From Flavobacterium aquidurense (GTDB lineage: Bacteria; Bacteroidota; Bacteroidia; Flavobacteriales; Flavobacteriaceae): 64,000 nt of DNA. Below are positions 1 through 7,118 of this stretch, piece after piece. The stretch is from contig NZ_JRLF01000015.1 in NCBI RefSeq assembly GCF_001404985.1, positions 62,001 to 126,000 on the forward strand, in the 5' to 3' direction. Numbering within the stretch: the stretch's first letter is position 1; every line of letters begins with the position of its first letter. The notes under the pieces were generated by a model. It made no database searches and was not told where the DNA came from. It worked only from the letters and a program-made list of their open reading frames with translations. A program made the translations under genes and the position numbers.

Positions 1-1039
1 CGGAATAACGCAAAAAGATGTCGATAAATATGGCTGGCTTCAAATTGTGCATCCTGATGATCGCGAAGATAATGTAAATGCCTGGATGGAATCTATAAAA
101 ACAGGAAATGACTTTTTGATAGAACATCGTTTTCGCCGTTATGATGGCGAATACAGATGGCAATTAAGTCGTGCAATTGCACAAAAAAATGCCGAAGGAA
201 AGATCGAAATGTGGGTTGGTACAAGTACTGATATTCAGGATCAGAAGAATTTTACAAACCAACTCGAAAAAGAAGTTTCTGAACGAACTGAAGAACTGGA
301 AAGCAAAAACAGGGATTTGATCAATATGAATATCGAGCTACAGTCTTTCGCCTATATTTCAAGTCATGACTTGCAGGAACCTCTTAGAAAAATCCAGACT
401 TTTGCAAGTAGATTATCAGATTTGGATGAGCAGAATATTTCGGCAAAAGCGAAAACATATTTAAGCAGGATTGAAGTTGCTGCCAAAAGAATGCAGACTT
501 TAATTCAGGATCTTTTAGCGTATTCAAGAACAAACTCAGCCGACAGAGTTTTTGTAAAATCAAATCTTGATGATATTGCTGAGGAAGTAAAAAGTGATTT
601 CTATGAACGCATTGAAGAAAAAAATGCACAGATTCATTTTGACCCTTTAGGCGAAGCAACAATTATTCCGTTTCAGTTTAGACAGTTATTGCATAATTTG
701 ATCGGAAACGCGCTAAAATTCGCTAAAAATGATGTTCCTCCTGTAATCGAAGTAAAGGCAAATTTATTAAAAGGGTATAAAATAAAGCAAACTGTCGATT
801 TTCCTGACAAATTATATTATCATCTTCAAATTTCTGATAACGGAATTGGCTTTGATTCAGAATACAACGAGCGTATTTTTGAAGTATTTCAACGTTTAAA
901 TACAGAAAGTGAATTTGCCGGAACCGGAATTGGACTGGCAATTGTAAAAAAGATCGTAGAAAACCATAAAGGCATCATTACAGCCAGTGGCATAAAAGAC
1001 AAAGGCGCGACTTTTGATATTTATATTCCGGATTTATAA
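1..1039 (+). CDS. PAS-domain sensor histidine kinase, 5' end outside the window
   Basis: This is the C-terminal part of a membrane or cytosolic two-component sensor kinase. The reading frame is open from base 2, so the true start lies upstream; the GTG at 47 is only an internal valine. The visible order is a PAS fold (WLQIVHPDDR, then WVGTSTDIQDQK), a coiled coil, a HisKA helix with SSHDLQEPLRK whose phosphoacceptor His codon is at 365-367, and a HATPase with the N box (HNLIGNALKF), DNGIGF and GTGIGLAIVKK. The HDLQEPLR form of the H box is typical of phytochrome-like and orphan flavobacterial kinases. The response regulator that follows is convergent, ten bases away, and could be its partner, but that is inference. 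Confidence 0.93.
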   Translation, partial: GITQKDVDKYGWLQIVHPDDREDNVNAWMESIKTGNDFLIEHRFRRYDGEYRWQLSRAIAQKNAEGKIEMWVGTSTDIQDQKNFTNQLEKEVSERTEELESKNRDLINMNIELQSFAYISSHDLQEPLRKIQTFASRLSDLDEQNISAKAKTYLSRIEVAAKRMQTLIQDLLAYSRTNSADRVFVKSNLDDIAEEVKSDFYERIEEKNAQIHFDPLGEATIIPFQFRQLLHNLIGNALKFAKNDVPPVIEVKANLLKGYKIKQTVDFPDKLYYHLQISDNGIGFDSEYNERIFEVFQRLNTESEFAGTGIGLAIVKKIVENHKGIITASGIKDKGATFDIYIPDL

Positions 1040-1049
1040 CGGGTTAATT

Positions 1050-1478
1050 TTAGGACTTGTAGACAAAGTTTTTATCGGTTGGACTAAATTTTTTCCAATC
1101 GATTTCAAGCGCATGATTAATAGATTTTATAATATCCTTCATTAAAATTGGCTTTGTAATAAACAAATTAGCGCCTAAGCTGCGGCATTTTTCTATTATA
1201 CCAGGCTCGTTTGATGTAGAAAAGATAATCACGGGAATATCGTTTTTTTCAGAATTTCGAAGTTCTGCAAGAACATCAAATCCATTTTTACCGGGCATAT
1301 TCAAATCCAGAAAGACTACATGAGGAGTTGGCGGCGGGTTGTAAATTGCGTTCAACAATTTTTCTCCACCGGTATATGTCTGAAGCTTTATTTTTTTAGG
1401 CAATGATTCTACAGCATCTGCAAAAATGCTCAAATCATCTTCATCATCATCAGTATAAAAAATAGTAAAATCAGTCAT
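1050..1478 (-). CDS. Single-domain response regulator (receiver only)
   Basis: A 142-residue CheY-like receiver with no output domain, of the Rcp1 type that works by phosphotransfer or protein contact. The acidic pocket is the DDDEDD run at residues 10-15, the phosphoacceptor is Asp58 in VVFLDLNMPG, the conserved Ser/Thr sits in IIFSTS and the lysine is Lys109 in FITKP. It is convergent with the PAS histidine kinase, with only ten bases between the stop codons, which suggests but does not prove a functional pair. A good promoter (1512-1542) lies just upstream on the same strand. Confidence 0.93.
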   Translation of the reverse strand: MTDFTIFYTDDDEDDLSIFADAVESLPKKIKLQTYTGGEKLLNAIYNPPPTPHVVFLDLNMPGKNGFDVLAELRNSEKNDIPVIIFSTSNEPGIIEKCRSLGANLFITKPILMKDIIKSINHALEIDWKKFSPTDKNFVYKS

Positions 1479-1511
1479 ATGGTATCTTGTAAATTAGGAT
1501 TTTTTCCTGCC

Positions 1512-1542
1512 CAAAGATAACCAAATTAATAGATAAAATCAA
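1512..1542 (-). promoter_or_regulatory. Flavobacterial promoter of the response regulator
   Basis: On the minus strand the bases read TTG, 20 bases, TATCTTTG, which fits the Bacteroidota vegetative promoter (TTG, about 19, TAnnTTTG). It lies about 35 bases before the response regulator start at 1478. Confidence 0.6.
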
Positions 1543-1734
1543 TTGGTTTTTTGAATAAGCTTAAAAATATTAATAATTGAAATCTCATAATTTAAAAATT
1601 TAATTGTGTAAGCCCAAAAAGCATAAAAATGGCAACTTTACAATTATAAAATTTTCATCAGATCCTTGATTTTAATGATCATAAAATGAGAATTTTATAA
1701 AAAAACATTCTATAAATTTTTAAAATATAAAGCC

Positions 1735-2235
1735 ATGGGAGATCATAAAGACCTTACAAACGAATTTGCTGTAGATAAAATAAAAGATCTGGCAGAGAAC
1801 ATAAAAACGTGCATGTTTTGTACTTACAATGAATACAGACTTCAGTCACGCCCAATGTCTGTTCAGAAAATAGATGATTTGGGCCAGCTTTGGTTTTTAT
1901 CAGACAGAAACAGCAGTCAAAATGCTGAGATTAGCCTTAATCCTCAAGTTGAATTATTTTTCTCAGAGCCACACGATAAATTCCTTACTTTACACGGGAC
2001 TGCAAGTATCTCATATGACAGAGAAAAAATTAAGGAATTATGGGATCCAATTGTAAAAGTATGGATGCCCGGAGGTGAAGATGATCCAAATTTAAGTGTG
2101 ATAAAAGTAGTTCCTGAAGACGGATATTACTGGAATAATAAAAACGGGAAAATGGTCGCTATTGCAAAAATGGCCGCTGCATTCGTAAGTGGCAAAACAA
2201 TGGATGACGGTATTGAAGGAAACTTGAAATTATAG
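1735..2235 (+). CDS. Pyridoxamine 5'-phosphate oxidase-like general stress protein
   Basis: A 166-residue cytoplasmic protein of the FMN-binding split-barrel superfamily, in the general stress protein 26 branch (YdaG-like). The sequence shows the family landmarks: a helix with IKDLAENIKTCMFCT, then SRPMSVQKIDDLGQLWFLSD (flavin-contact strand), then LTLHGTASISYDREKIKELW, and a C-terminal region predicting VVPEDGYYWNNKNGKM. Family members bind FMN or FAD, and their substrates are mostly unknown; a role in stress is known only by association. The gene stands alone and is followed by a strong terminator, but it borders the stress cluster that starts at 2541. The ATG is preceded by a very AT-rich leader with no SD. 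Confidence 0.88.
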   Translation: MGDHKDLTNEFAVDKIKDLAENIKTCMFCTYNEYRLQSRPMSVQKIDDLGQLWFLSDRNSSQNAEISLNPQVELFFSEPHDKFLTLHGTASISYDREKIKELWDPIVKVWMPGGEDDPNLSVIKVVPEDGYYWNNKNGKMVAIAKMAAAFVSGKTMDDGIEGNLKL

Positions 2236-2296
2236 TTTTTTTTTTATTGACCTGAAAGGTTAAAAAGTTTTTTAGCCGCAAAGTCCGCTAAGATTT

Positions 2297-2340
2297 ACGC
2301 AAGGTTCACAAAGTTATTTCTTTGTGAACCTTGCGTTTTT
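2297..2340 (+). terminator. Strong intrinsic terminator after the stress flavoprotein
   Basis: Bases 2297-2313 (ACGCAAGGTTCACAAAG) pair perfectly with 2320-2336 across a six-base loop and are followed by a run of T. The upstream bases 2274-2296 belong to the flavobacterial intergenic word family CCGCAAAGTCCGC, so the terminator may have formed from such a repeat. Confidence 0.8.
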
Positions 2341-2376
2341 TTTTGTTTTTTACCTAGTCAAAAAAACAAATTTAAT

Positions 2377-2460
2377 GTCATCTCGACGAAGGAGAGAGAG
2401 CATAATAAATTTTAAAAACGTTATAGAATATTGGATGCGATTCTCCTTCGTCGAAATGAC
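2377..2460. repeat. REP-like inverted repeat, short form
   Basis: The arms 2377-2396 and 2441-2460 are near-perfect inverted copies; the element starts GTCAT, ends ATGAC and carries CGACGAAGGAGA. Its boundaries and design resemble the elements at 39460 and 53467, although the core words differ. It lies in a 300-base spacer that holds no gene; a 60-codon reading frame across it has no sign of being real. Confidence 0.6.
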
Positions 2461-2540
2461 AAAGCTATGCCTAATAATGGTGGTAAACACAATTCGTGGA
2501 TTTTGATTTTAAAATGACTATTTAAAAAAAAAAAAAATGA

Positions 2541-3254
2541 TCACTCCAACATATGTTTTAACTCTAAAGCATTTAGAATACCCGCTTCACTTGCTGTATT
2601 ATTAAAATACACAAATGCTGATTTTGAATCTATTGCATTCTTTATATAAAGTAACTCTTCAGGTGAATAACTGGAGTAAAACATTTTAGATGATCCGTGA
2701 AGTCTGATGAAAATTAGCGGAAAATCTTTAAAAATAGTATTAGGTAATTGCGGATGACTTACGCTGCAAAAGATAATATTGTTATCCTTAAAGGCGGTCC
2801 AGACTTCCTCGTTCCACCAACTTATGTGACGAAATTCTATTACATTTTTAAACTTTAAATCTAAACTTCCTATAATTTGGTGCAGTCTTTCGAGGCTAAA
2901 ATGATAGCTGGGCGGAAACTGAAACAAAATACAGCCTAATTTTTCTTTTAAGCCCGTCTCGCATATCTTATAAAACTGGTTTATGAGATATTCACAGTCC
3001 ACAAATTTCTTAATGTGCGTAATTTCTTTTGGCGCTTTTACAGAAAAAACAAAATGTTCCGGAGTTTTATTATACCAATTTTCAAAAATTCTCACCGTTG
3101 GAAACTTGTAAAAGCTTCCGTTGAACTCATACGTGCTAAAGTACTGGCAATAAAACGAAAACCACCTAGAAACTGACAGGTTGTCAGGGTAAAAAATACC
3201 TCTCCAAAAGCGATTATTAAAGCTTGAGCAGCCTATTAAAATTTTATTTTTCAT
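2541..3254 (-). CDS. DUF72 family protein (YecE-like)
   Basis: A protein of 237 residues with the DUF72 TIM-barrel signature: IGCSSFNNRFWRGIFYP at the N-terminus, then YFSTYEFNGSFYKFP, FVFSVKAPKEITH, LGCILFQFPPSYHF and FVYFNNTASEAGILNA. The biochemical role of DUF72 is not established, though members often sit near DNA repair or stress genes. I chose the ATG at 3252-3254 because it overlaps the stop of the upstream glycosylase gene as ATGA, which indicates translational coupling; a longer version could begin at 3272. It is therefore the second gene of a two-gene operon with the endonuclease VIII-like gene. Confidence 0.88.
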   Translation of the reverse strand: MKNKILIGCSSFNNRFWRGIFYPDNLSVSRWFSFYCQYFSTYEFNGSFYKFPTVRIFENWYNKTPEHFVFSVKAPKEITHIKKFVDCEYLINQFYKICETGLKEKLGCILFQFPPSYHFSLERLHQIIGSLDLKFKNVIEFRHISWWNEEVWTAFKDNNIIFCSVSHPQLPNTIFKDFPLIFIRLHGSSKMFYSSYSPEELLYIKNAIDSKSAFVYFNNTASEAGILNALELKHMLE

Positions 3255-3982
3255 ATGTGTAACTTTTGACAATTAGTACAAAAAAAACTTCTTCTCTTTT
3301 TCTTTCCTGTACTTTTTTTTATGAGAGGAAGATCACAACGATGACATACTTTTTTAGTATGGGCCAGCCAATGTTTCTTGAGTTCATTTTTTTTCTTCCA
3401 GTATAGAAATTCAAAACTATAGATGGAACATTCAGAAATGAGTTCGTCTAATTTTTCAGATGGAATTTTTGCAACCAACGATTCCGGATGAATCCTGCAC
3501 CTGTACAAAACTTCATTTTTAATAATATTCCCTACTCCTGAAAATATATTCTGGTCTAAAACGGCATCGCAAATCATTTCGTTGGGAGTTTTATCAAGGT
3601 TAGCTTTTGCCTTTTTGGGATCCCACAATTCGCTCATCACATCCTCACTCCAATTATAATAATCATTAATATCGCCTTCGAGGATTTTGACAGAGCAGGT
3701 ATAAAAATTAAGTTCCCCGCTAGAAAAAAGCATACTCAGTTTTGGCTTCAGCTCTTTACGTTCGTTGATACGATAAGTCCCAAACATGAGCAAATGAATC
3801 TTGACGGTAAAATCCTTAAAACAAATCAGGAAGTGTTTACCCCAGGTTTTAAACTCCAGGATTTTTTTATCCTCAAGACGCTCAAAATCTATAGCGCTGT
3901 TTCCGGAAGCAGTGATTATTTTTTTTCCGGCAAATTGCTGTACTTCTTCTTTTAATATTAATATTGACGGTCCTTCTGGCAT
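3251..3982 (-). CDS. Endonuclease VIII-like DNA glycosylase (Fpg/Nei family)
   Basis: A 243-residue base-excision repair glycosylase and AP lyase that removes oxidised bases. The N-terminus MPEGPS supplies the catalytic Pro2 and Glu3, as in Nei/Fpg. A lysine in WGKH (residue 49) fits the conserved catalytic lysine. The helix-two-turn-helix lies at about 130-165 (LDQNIFSGVGNIIKNEVLYR), and the C-terminal zinc finger uses Cys213, Cys216, Cys235 and Cys238 with the usual FFCTNCQ ending. MPEGPS is more Nei-like than Fpg-like, but substrate preference cannot be read from the sequence. It is the first gene of an operon with DUF72 (ATGA overlap) and heads the local DNA-protection cluster. Confidence 0.92.
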   Translation of the reverse strand: MPEGPSILILKEEVQQFAGKKIITASGNSAIDFERLEDKKILEFKTWGKHFLICFKDFTVKIHLLMFGTYRINERKELKPKLSMLFSSGELNFYTCSVKILEGDINDYYNWSEDVMSELWDPKKAKANLDKTPNEMICDAVLDQNIFSGVGNIIKNEVLYRCRIHPESLVAKIPSEKLDELISECSIYSFEFLYWKKKNELKKHWLAHTKKVCHRCDLPLIKKSTGKKKRRSFFCTNCQKLHI

Positions 3983-4007
3983 ACTATAACTTTTAGATTT
4001 TTAAACT

Positions 4008-4037
4008 AAAAAAAGTGCAACATAAGCTGCACTTTTG
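4008..4037 (-). terminator. Terminator after the DUF892 gene
   Basis: AAAAGTGCA (4011-4019) pairs with TGCACTTTT (4028-4036). On the minus strand the hairpin is followed by a T-rich tract, just beyond the stop codon at 4058. Confidence 0.75.
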
Positions 4038-4057
4038 TAGTAGGTACATTTTATAGA

Positions 4058-4630
4058 TTAATCTGCTTCTGCAGCTTCAAGATTTACTGCATTTACAGCC
4101 ACTTCAGTCAATTTTTTATCGGCCCCTTTTTCTTCATCAAGGGTTTCTTCTAATAATGCTGCAGCTTCTGTTAAACCCAAAGTCTCTGCAAATTGTCTCA
4201 AGGTACCGTAAGTGGCAATTTCGTAATGTTCGATTTTTTGGCTTGCAGCAATAATTCCGGCATCGCGTACTACTCCAACTTCGGTTTCTTCAAGAATTCC
4301 TTTTCCTTCTTCGATTAAGCCCTCCATTGCATCGCATTTTTTTGCTGATGCCTTTTTACCAATAAGTTCAAAAACCTTCTCTAAACGCTCAATTTGACCC
4401 TCAGTTTCGGTTAGATGACTGTTTATTGCATCGATCAATTCTGGAGATGTTGCATTTTTCGCCATTAAGGGCAATGCTTTTGTCAAAGCTTTCTCTGCCC
4501 AGTAAATATCTTTCAGTCCATCTTCAAACAATTCTGTTAGTCCGGACGCGGCATTTGATTTTGGTTTTGTAACTCCTTTTTTTACTTCTTGCTTAGGAGT
4601 TGTTTCTTTTTTACTATCTGTAGTTTTCAT
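4058..4630 (-). CDS. Ferritin-like DUF892 protein (YciE/YciF family)
   Basis: A 190-residue protein with a Lys/Thr-rich leader (residues 1-27) and then the YciE/YciF four-helix bundle: GLTELFEDGLKDIYWAEKAL, SHLTETEGQIERLEKVFELIG, IAASQKIEHYEIATYGTLRQFA and LEETLDEEKGADKKLTE. The E, E-x-x-H-type pairs in each helix are the ferritin-like di-metal ligands. Family members are induced by osmotic and general stress in enterobacteria, but their reaction is unknown. It is divergent from the acidic protein gene at 4819, with a 188-base shared control region, and fits the surrounding stress cluster. Confidence 0.92.
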   Translation of the reverse strand: MKTTDSKKETTPKQEVKKGVTKPKSNAASGLTELFEDGLKDIYWAEKALTKALPLMAKNATSPELIDAINSHLTETEGQIERLEKVFELIGKKASAKKCDAMEGLIEEGKGILEETEVGVVRDAGIIAASQKIEHYEIATYGTLRQFAETLGLTEAAALLEETLDEEKGADKKLTEVAVNAVNLEAAEAD

Positions 4631-4732
4631 GGTAATAGTTTTTTGATAATTAATACAGGTTAAAATTACTATCTTGATTATCAGAGCGGTTATATTATTA
4701 CTCGTATTAATTGCATTCTAAGCACCTGTATA

Positions 4733-4791
4733 TTATGCAACTACAACTTAGAATTCTATAAGGATTCTTTTTGTATTGGTAGATAGCTTTG
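4733..4791 (+). promoter_or_regulatory. Conserved 29-bp element plus -7 box before the first acidic gene
   Basis: A 29-base element (4733-4761, beginning TTATGCAACTAC and ending GAATTCTATAA) is followed after exactly 22 bases by TAGCTTTG (4784-4791), a match to the -7 consensus. The same pair at the same spacing precedes the second acidic gene at 5225-5283 (25 of 29 bases identical). No TTG sits at the usual -33 distance, so the element may replace it. Confidence 0.6.
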
Positions 4792-4818
4792 TAGTATCGA
4801 AATTTAAAATACATTATA

Positions 4819-5127
4819 ATGGAAACTTACACAGACTATACATACGAAGAAGCAGAAATTTATTTTCACCAAAAATACCAAAGAGGTCATCTTGATATCG
4901 ATACTGCCCTATTAATTAATAATGCAATCGATACGCTTCTTAAAAAAGACAACATTGCCAGAAACGAAAATATCCCAAATGAGGAACAAGTGGTCAATGA
5001 AGATGATTATATCACCAATAACCCTGATGAAGAATTTGAAATCATTGACGTTGATAATGACGAAGAGGAACACATCGAGGACGAAGATCATTTTGACGAC
5101 GACGACTTAGAACGAAACGATAATTAA
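4819..5127 (+). CDS. Small acidic protein of unknown function
   Basis: A 102-residue protein with no domain I recognise. The first 45 residues look folded and helical (YTYEEAEIYFHQKYQRG, then LLINNAIDTLLKKDN); from residue 50 on it is almost pure Asp/Glu/Asn, ending EDEDHFDDDDLERNDN. There is no signal peptide or membrane segment, so it should be cytoplasmic and very acidic. The ATG is 27 bases after a good -7 box. A second, longer acidic gene follows with the same upstream element, so both are probably in one regulon. A role in osmotic stress or as a polyanionic partner is a guess from composition and neighbours. Confidence 0.82.
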   Translation: METYTDYTYEEAEIYFHQKYQRGHLDIDTALLINNAIDTLLKKDNIARNENIPNEEQVVNEDDYITNNPDEEFEIIDVDNDEEEHIEDEDHFDDDDLERNDN

Positions 5128-5152
5128 GATTTCGAATTCTAAAAGCACAAAT

Positions 5153-5179
5153 ACCGTTATAAAACATAGCGGTTTTTTT
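5153..5179 (+). terminator. Terminator after the first acidic gene
   Basis: ACCGTTA (5153-5159) pairs with TAGCGGT (5167-5173), with one G-T wobble, and is followed by seven T. It makes the second acidic gene a separate transcription unit. Confidence 0.65.
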
Positions 5180-5224
5180 ATGCCCTGAAACGAGATAAAC
5201 AGCAAAAACATAACCATCTGTTAA

Positions 5225-5283
5225 TTATGCAATTACACTTTAAAATTCTATAATGCAATTACTTCATTTCAGGATTAGATTTG
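5225..5283 (+). promoter_or_regulatory. Second copy of the conserved element plus -7 box
   Basis: The 29-base element at 5225-5253 matches the one at 4733-4761 at 25 positions; after 22 bases comes TAGATTTG (5276-5283). The element, spacing and -7 box are conserved while the flanks are not, which argues for function rather than simple duplication. Confidence 0.6.
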
Positions 5284-5308
5284 TATTATAACTATAAAGC
5301 TAATTATC

Positions 5309-5824
5309 ATGAATACTACAGATCAAAAAGACAGCATGATTAAAGGAAACAGAGTTTCTGGAAATCAGAATCAAAATACGGCCGATAAAAACAATCTTAT
5401 GAATGAAGACTTGTATGATATCGATGATATGAAAGAAAGCGATAATGACAATAGTGAAATCGCAGAACGTGGGTATACGGTTAGAAATGGATTTGACCCT
5501 AATAAACCAAATCCTGACAAACTTACAGATGATGAAGACGATCTTACCGATGATTTTCATAGCGAGAATGACCTAAATTCAAACAGCGATGATTTGTATG
5601 AAGAAGAATTGGACATGAACGGCAAAAATGTAGATGATGTAAACGACGAATTGGACAATCCGTCTGATGCTTCGTTGGAGAGAGAAGAAGAAGATTTTAA
5701 CGAAACCGAAGATGATCTCGACGATATAGATGACGAGGAAGAAGAGGAAGACGAATACATCGAAGACGATGTTCAGGAAGAAGAAGACGTAGAATATCCG
5801 GATAATGATCCGAGAAAATTTTAA
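5309..5824 (+). CDS. Highly acidic, low-complexity protein
   Basis: A 171-residue protein with no recognised domain. Only a short stretch (RGYTVRNGFDPNKPNPDKLTD, about residues 54-74) looks like a conserved motif; the rest is Asp/Glu/Asn-rich, with an uninterrupted acidic run near the C-terminus (DDEEEEEDEYIEDD). It lacks cysteines and hydrophobic segments, so it is probably an intrinsically disordered cytoplasmic polyanion. It shares its upstream element with the gene at 4819 but not its sequence, apart from composition. The reverse-strand reading frames over this gene are composition artefacts. Function is unknown. Confidence 0.82.
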   Translation: MNTTDQKDSMIKGNRVSGNQNQNTADKNNLMNEDLYDIDDMKESDNDNSEIAERGYTVRNGFDPNKPNPDKLTDDEDDLTDDFHSENDLNSNSDDLYEEELDMNGKNVDDVNDELDNPSDASLEREEEDFNETEDDLDDIDDEEEEEDEYIEDDVQEEEDVEYPDNDPRKF

Positions 5825-5826
5825 AG

Positions 5827-6098
5827 GAAGCTTCAAAGGGACAAAAGCTCAAAGGAACAAAGGTTCAAAGTTTTAAAAAAGTAACAAAGGTTCAAAGAAG
5901 CAAAGTTTCAAAGTTTTAAAAAAGTAACAAAGGTTCAAAGAAGCAAAGTTTCAAAGTTTAGATACTTTGTCTTTTTGCTCCTCTGAACCTTTTTTTTTCT
6001 CTTTGATCTTTCCTCTTTCCTCTTGTCTCTTTTCTATTCTCTATTCTCCCTTTTCAACTTAGCCCCTCTGAACCTCTAACCCTTTGAACCTTCTTTTT
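5827..6098. repeat. Short-period CAAAGGTTC repeat field with a 43-bp tandem duplication
   Basis: The spacer between two convergent genes is built from permuted words such as CAAAGG, TTCAAAG and AAGCAAAG. A 43-base unit occurs twice head to tail without a difference (5870-5912 and 5913-5955). The same words return inverted at 5956-5992 and 6061-6098 (CTCTGAACC, TTTGAACC), so a long imperfect hairpin is possible. Bases 5990-6054 are almost pure pyrimidine. Related fields lie at 20151-20340 and 33105-33385. No gene is present. Confidence 0.75.
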
Positions 6099-6103
6099 CA
6101 AAC

Positions 6104-6751
6104 CTAATCCCCAATAATTTCAAGGACCGGGATATCGTCCATTTTTTCTAGTCTTTCTGCAAGTCCTGCCCTCGCCTCTTTTAGTTCTTCTTCGGCTTTT
6201 ATGAGATCTTCAAGCAATTTGTCTTTTCCTGTAGTTGACTTTTCTATTTTGCGCATGATTTCATAGATTTCACCTTCGGCTTCCATTACTTTTAATCTTT
6301 TGTAATAGGTCAGGGTTTCGGTCATATGCGCCAGTGCGATCATAGCGGTTAGAAACGGATGATTATTGGTGACATTAACATCTTTAATTTTTCCGTGTTC
6401 CAATTCTACTTTTAAGGCAAAAGCAAATTCTTCCATATTAAAAGCCTCGTATTTGCTTTCAGGATTTAGATATGCTTTTATCGATTCGACATTATTCATG
6501 GTCGAAAGATCTACATCTGTTTCTTTTTTATCGCTTAAATCTTTAAAAACCACGTTTCCTATGGCTCTTGCTTCAGCAACTGTTGGGTCATTATCCGGAT
6601 TTTCGAAATCACGTGTCGACCAGTCCCAATTTTCAGGATGAACAGGTTTAATATATTTTTCACAGAAATCTGTTACATCGTTTTTTAAGCTCACCATTGC
6701 ATCGTCTCTTTTGATGTAAACGTCCTGATAAGCACCGCTTTTAGTTCCCAT
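6104..6751 (-). CDS. DUF5661-type protein
   Basis: A 215-residue soluble protein. The centre, about residues 105-150 (FALKVELEHGKIKDVNVTNNHPFLTA, then IALAHMTETLTYYKRLKVME), has the pattern of DUF5661 proteins, a helical family of unknown function with conserved E-H and A-H-E/T pairs reminiscent of metal sites. The N-terminal part has an HPENWDWSTRDF segment and the C-terminus (about 155-200) is a charged coiled coil. It lies downstream of the small DUF1328 gene on the same strand, with a hairpin between. Placement in the stress cluster is by context. Confidence 0.7.
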   Translation of the reverse strand: MGTKSGAYQDVYIKRDDAMVSLKNDVTDFCEKYIKPVHPENWDWSTRDFENPDNDPTVAEARAIGNVVFKDLSDKKETDVDLSTMNNVESIKAYLNPESKYEAFNMEEFAFALKVELEHGKIKDVNVTNNHPFLTAMIALAHMTETLTYYKRLKVMEAEGEIYEIMRKIEKSTTGKDKLLEDLIKAEEELKEARAGLAERLEKMDDIPVLEIIGD

Positions 6752-6783
6752 AATTTTATATTTTTAAATTTTATTATAAATGC

Positions 6784-6817
6784 AAACGACACATTTACCT
6801 GGATATATGTGTCGTTT
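6784..6817 (-). terminator. Hairpin between the DUF1328 and DUF5661 genes
   Basis: AAACGACACAT (6784-6794) and its complement (6807-6817) form an 11-bp stem with a 12-base loop. It lies about 30 bases after the DUF1328 stop. The T tract on the minus strand is poor, so partial read-through into the DUF5661 gene is possible. Confidence 0.5.
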
Positions 6818-6847
6818 TTGTTGTTATTTTATTTTACTGAATGTATT

Positions 6848-7009
6848 CTAGATACTTTTTCTTCCGCTAATTAGTGATATAATAAATAAAACTAAGAATA
6901 TAAAGAATAAAACTTTAGCGATACTTGCGGCTCCGGCAGCAATTCCTCCAAAACCAAATATTCCGGCAATGATAGCAAGAATAATAAAAATGACTGTATA
7001 ACGTAACAT
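6848..7009 (-). CDS. Small DUF1328 membrane protein (YtjA-like)
   Basis: A 53-residue protein that short-gene filters miss. Translation from the ATG at 7007-7009 gives MLRYTVIFIILAIIAGIFGF, then GGIAAGAASIAKVLFFIFLV and LFIISLISGRKSI before TAG. This is the DUF1328/YtjA pattern: two membrane helices (about 4-20 and 32-46) joined by a Gly/Ala-rich turn (GFGGIAAGAA). Members are widespread stress-associated inner-membrane proteins whose exact role is not known. The gene sits between the DUF5661 and topoisomerase IB genes. Confidence 0.93.
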   Translation of the reverse strand: MLRYTVIFIILAIIAGIFGFGGIAAGAASIAKVLFFIFLVLFIISLISGRKSI

Positions 7010-7118
7010 AAGCTTGTGATTTTAGTTAATAATGATTTTGTTTGTTACTCAAATTTCATACTTTTTAAAGAGATGTATTAACTCTAAACATTATATTGTT
7101 AGCACTATAAAACCTGAT

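Noticed and set aside
2324..2506. A 60-codon frame after the stress flavoprotein
   Set aside because: It starts inside a terminator arm and runs through the inverted repeat; its translation has no protein-like pattern.
5300..5836. Reverse-strand frames rich in Ser, Ile or Phe opposite the acidic gene
   Set aside because: They are the complement of GAA/GAT codon runs and end with the acidic gene; no start signals.
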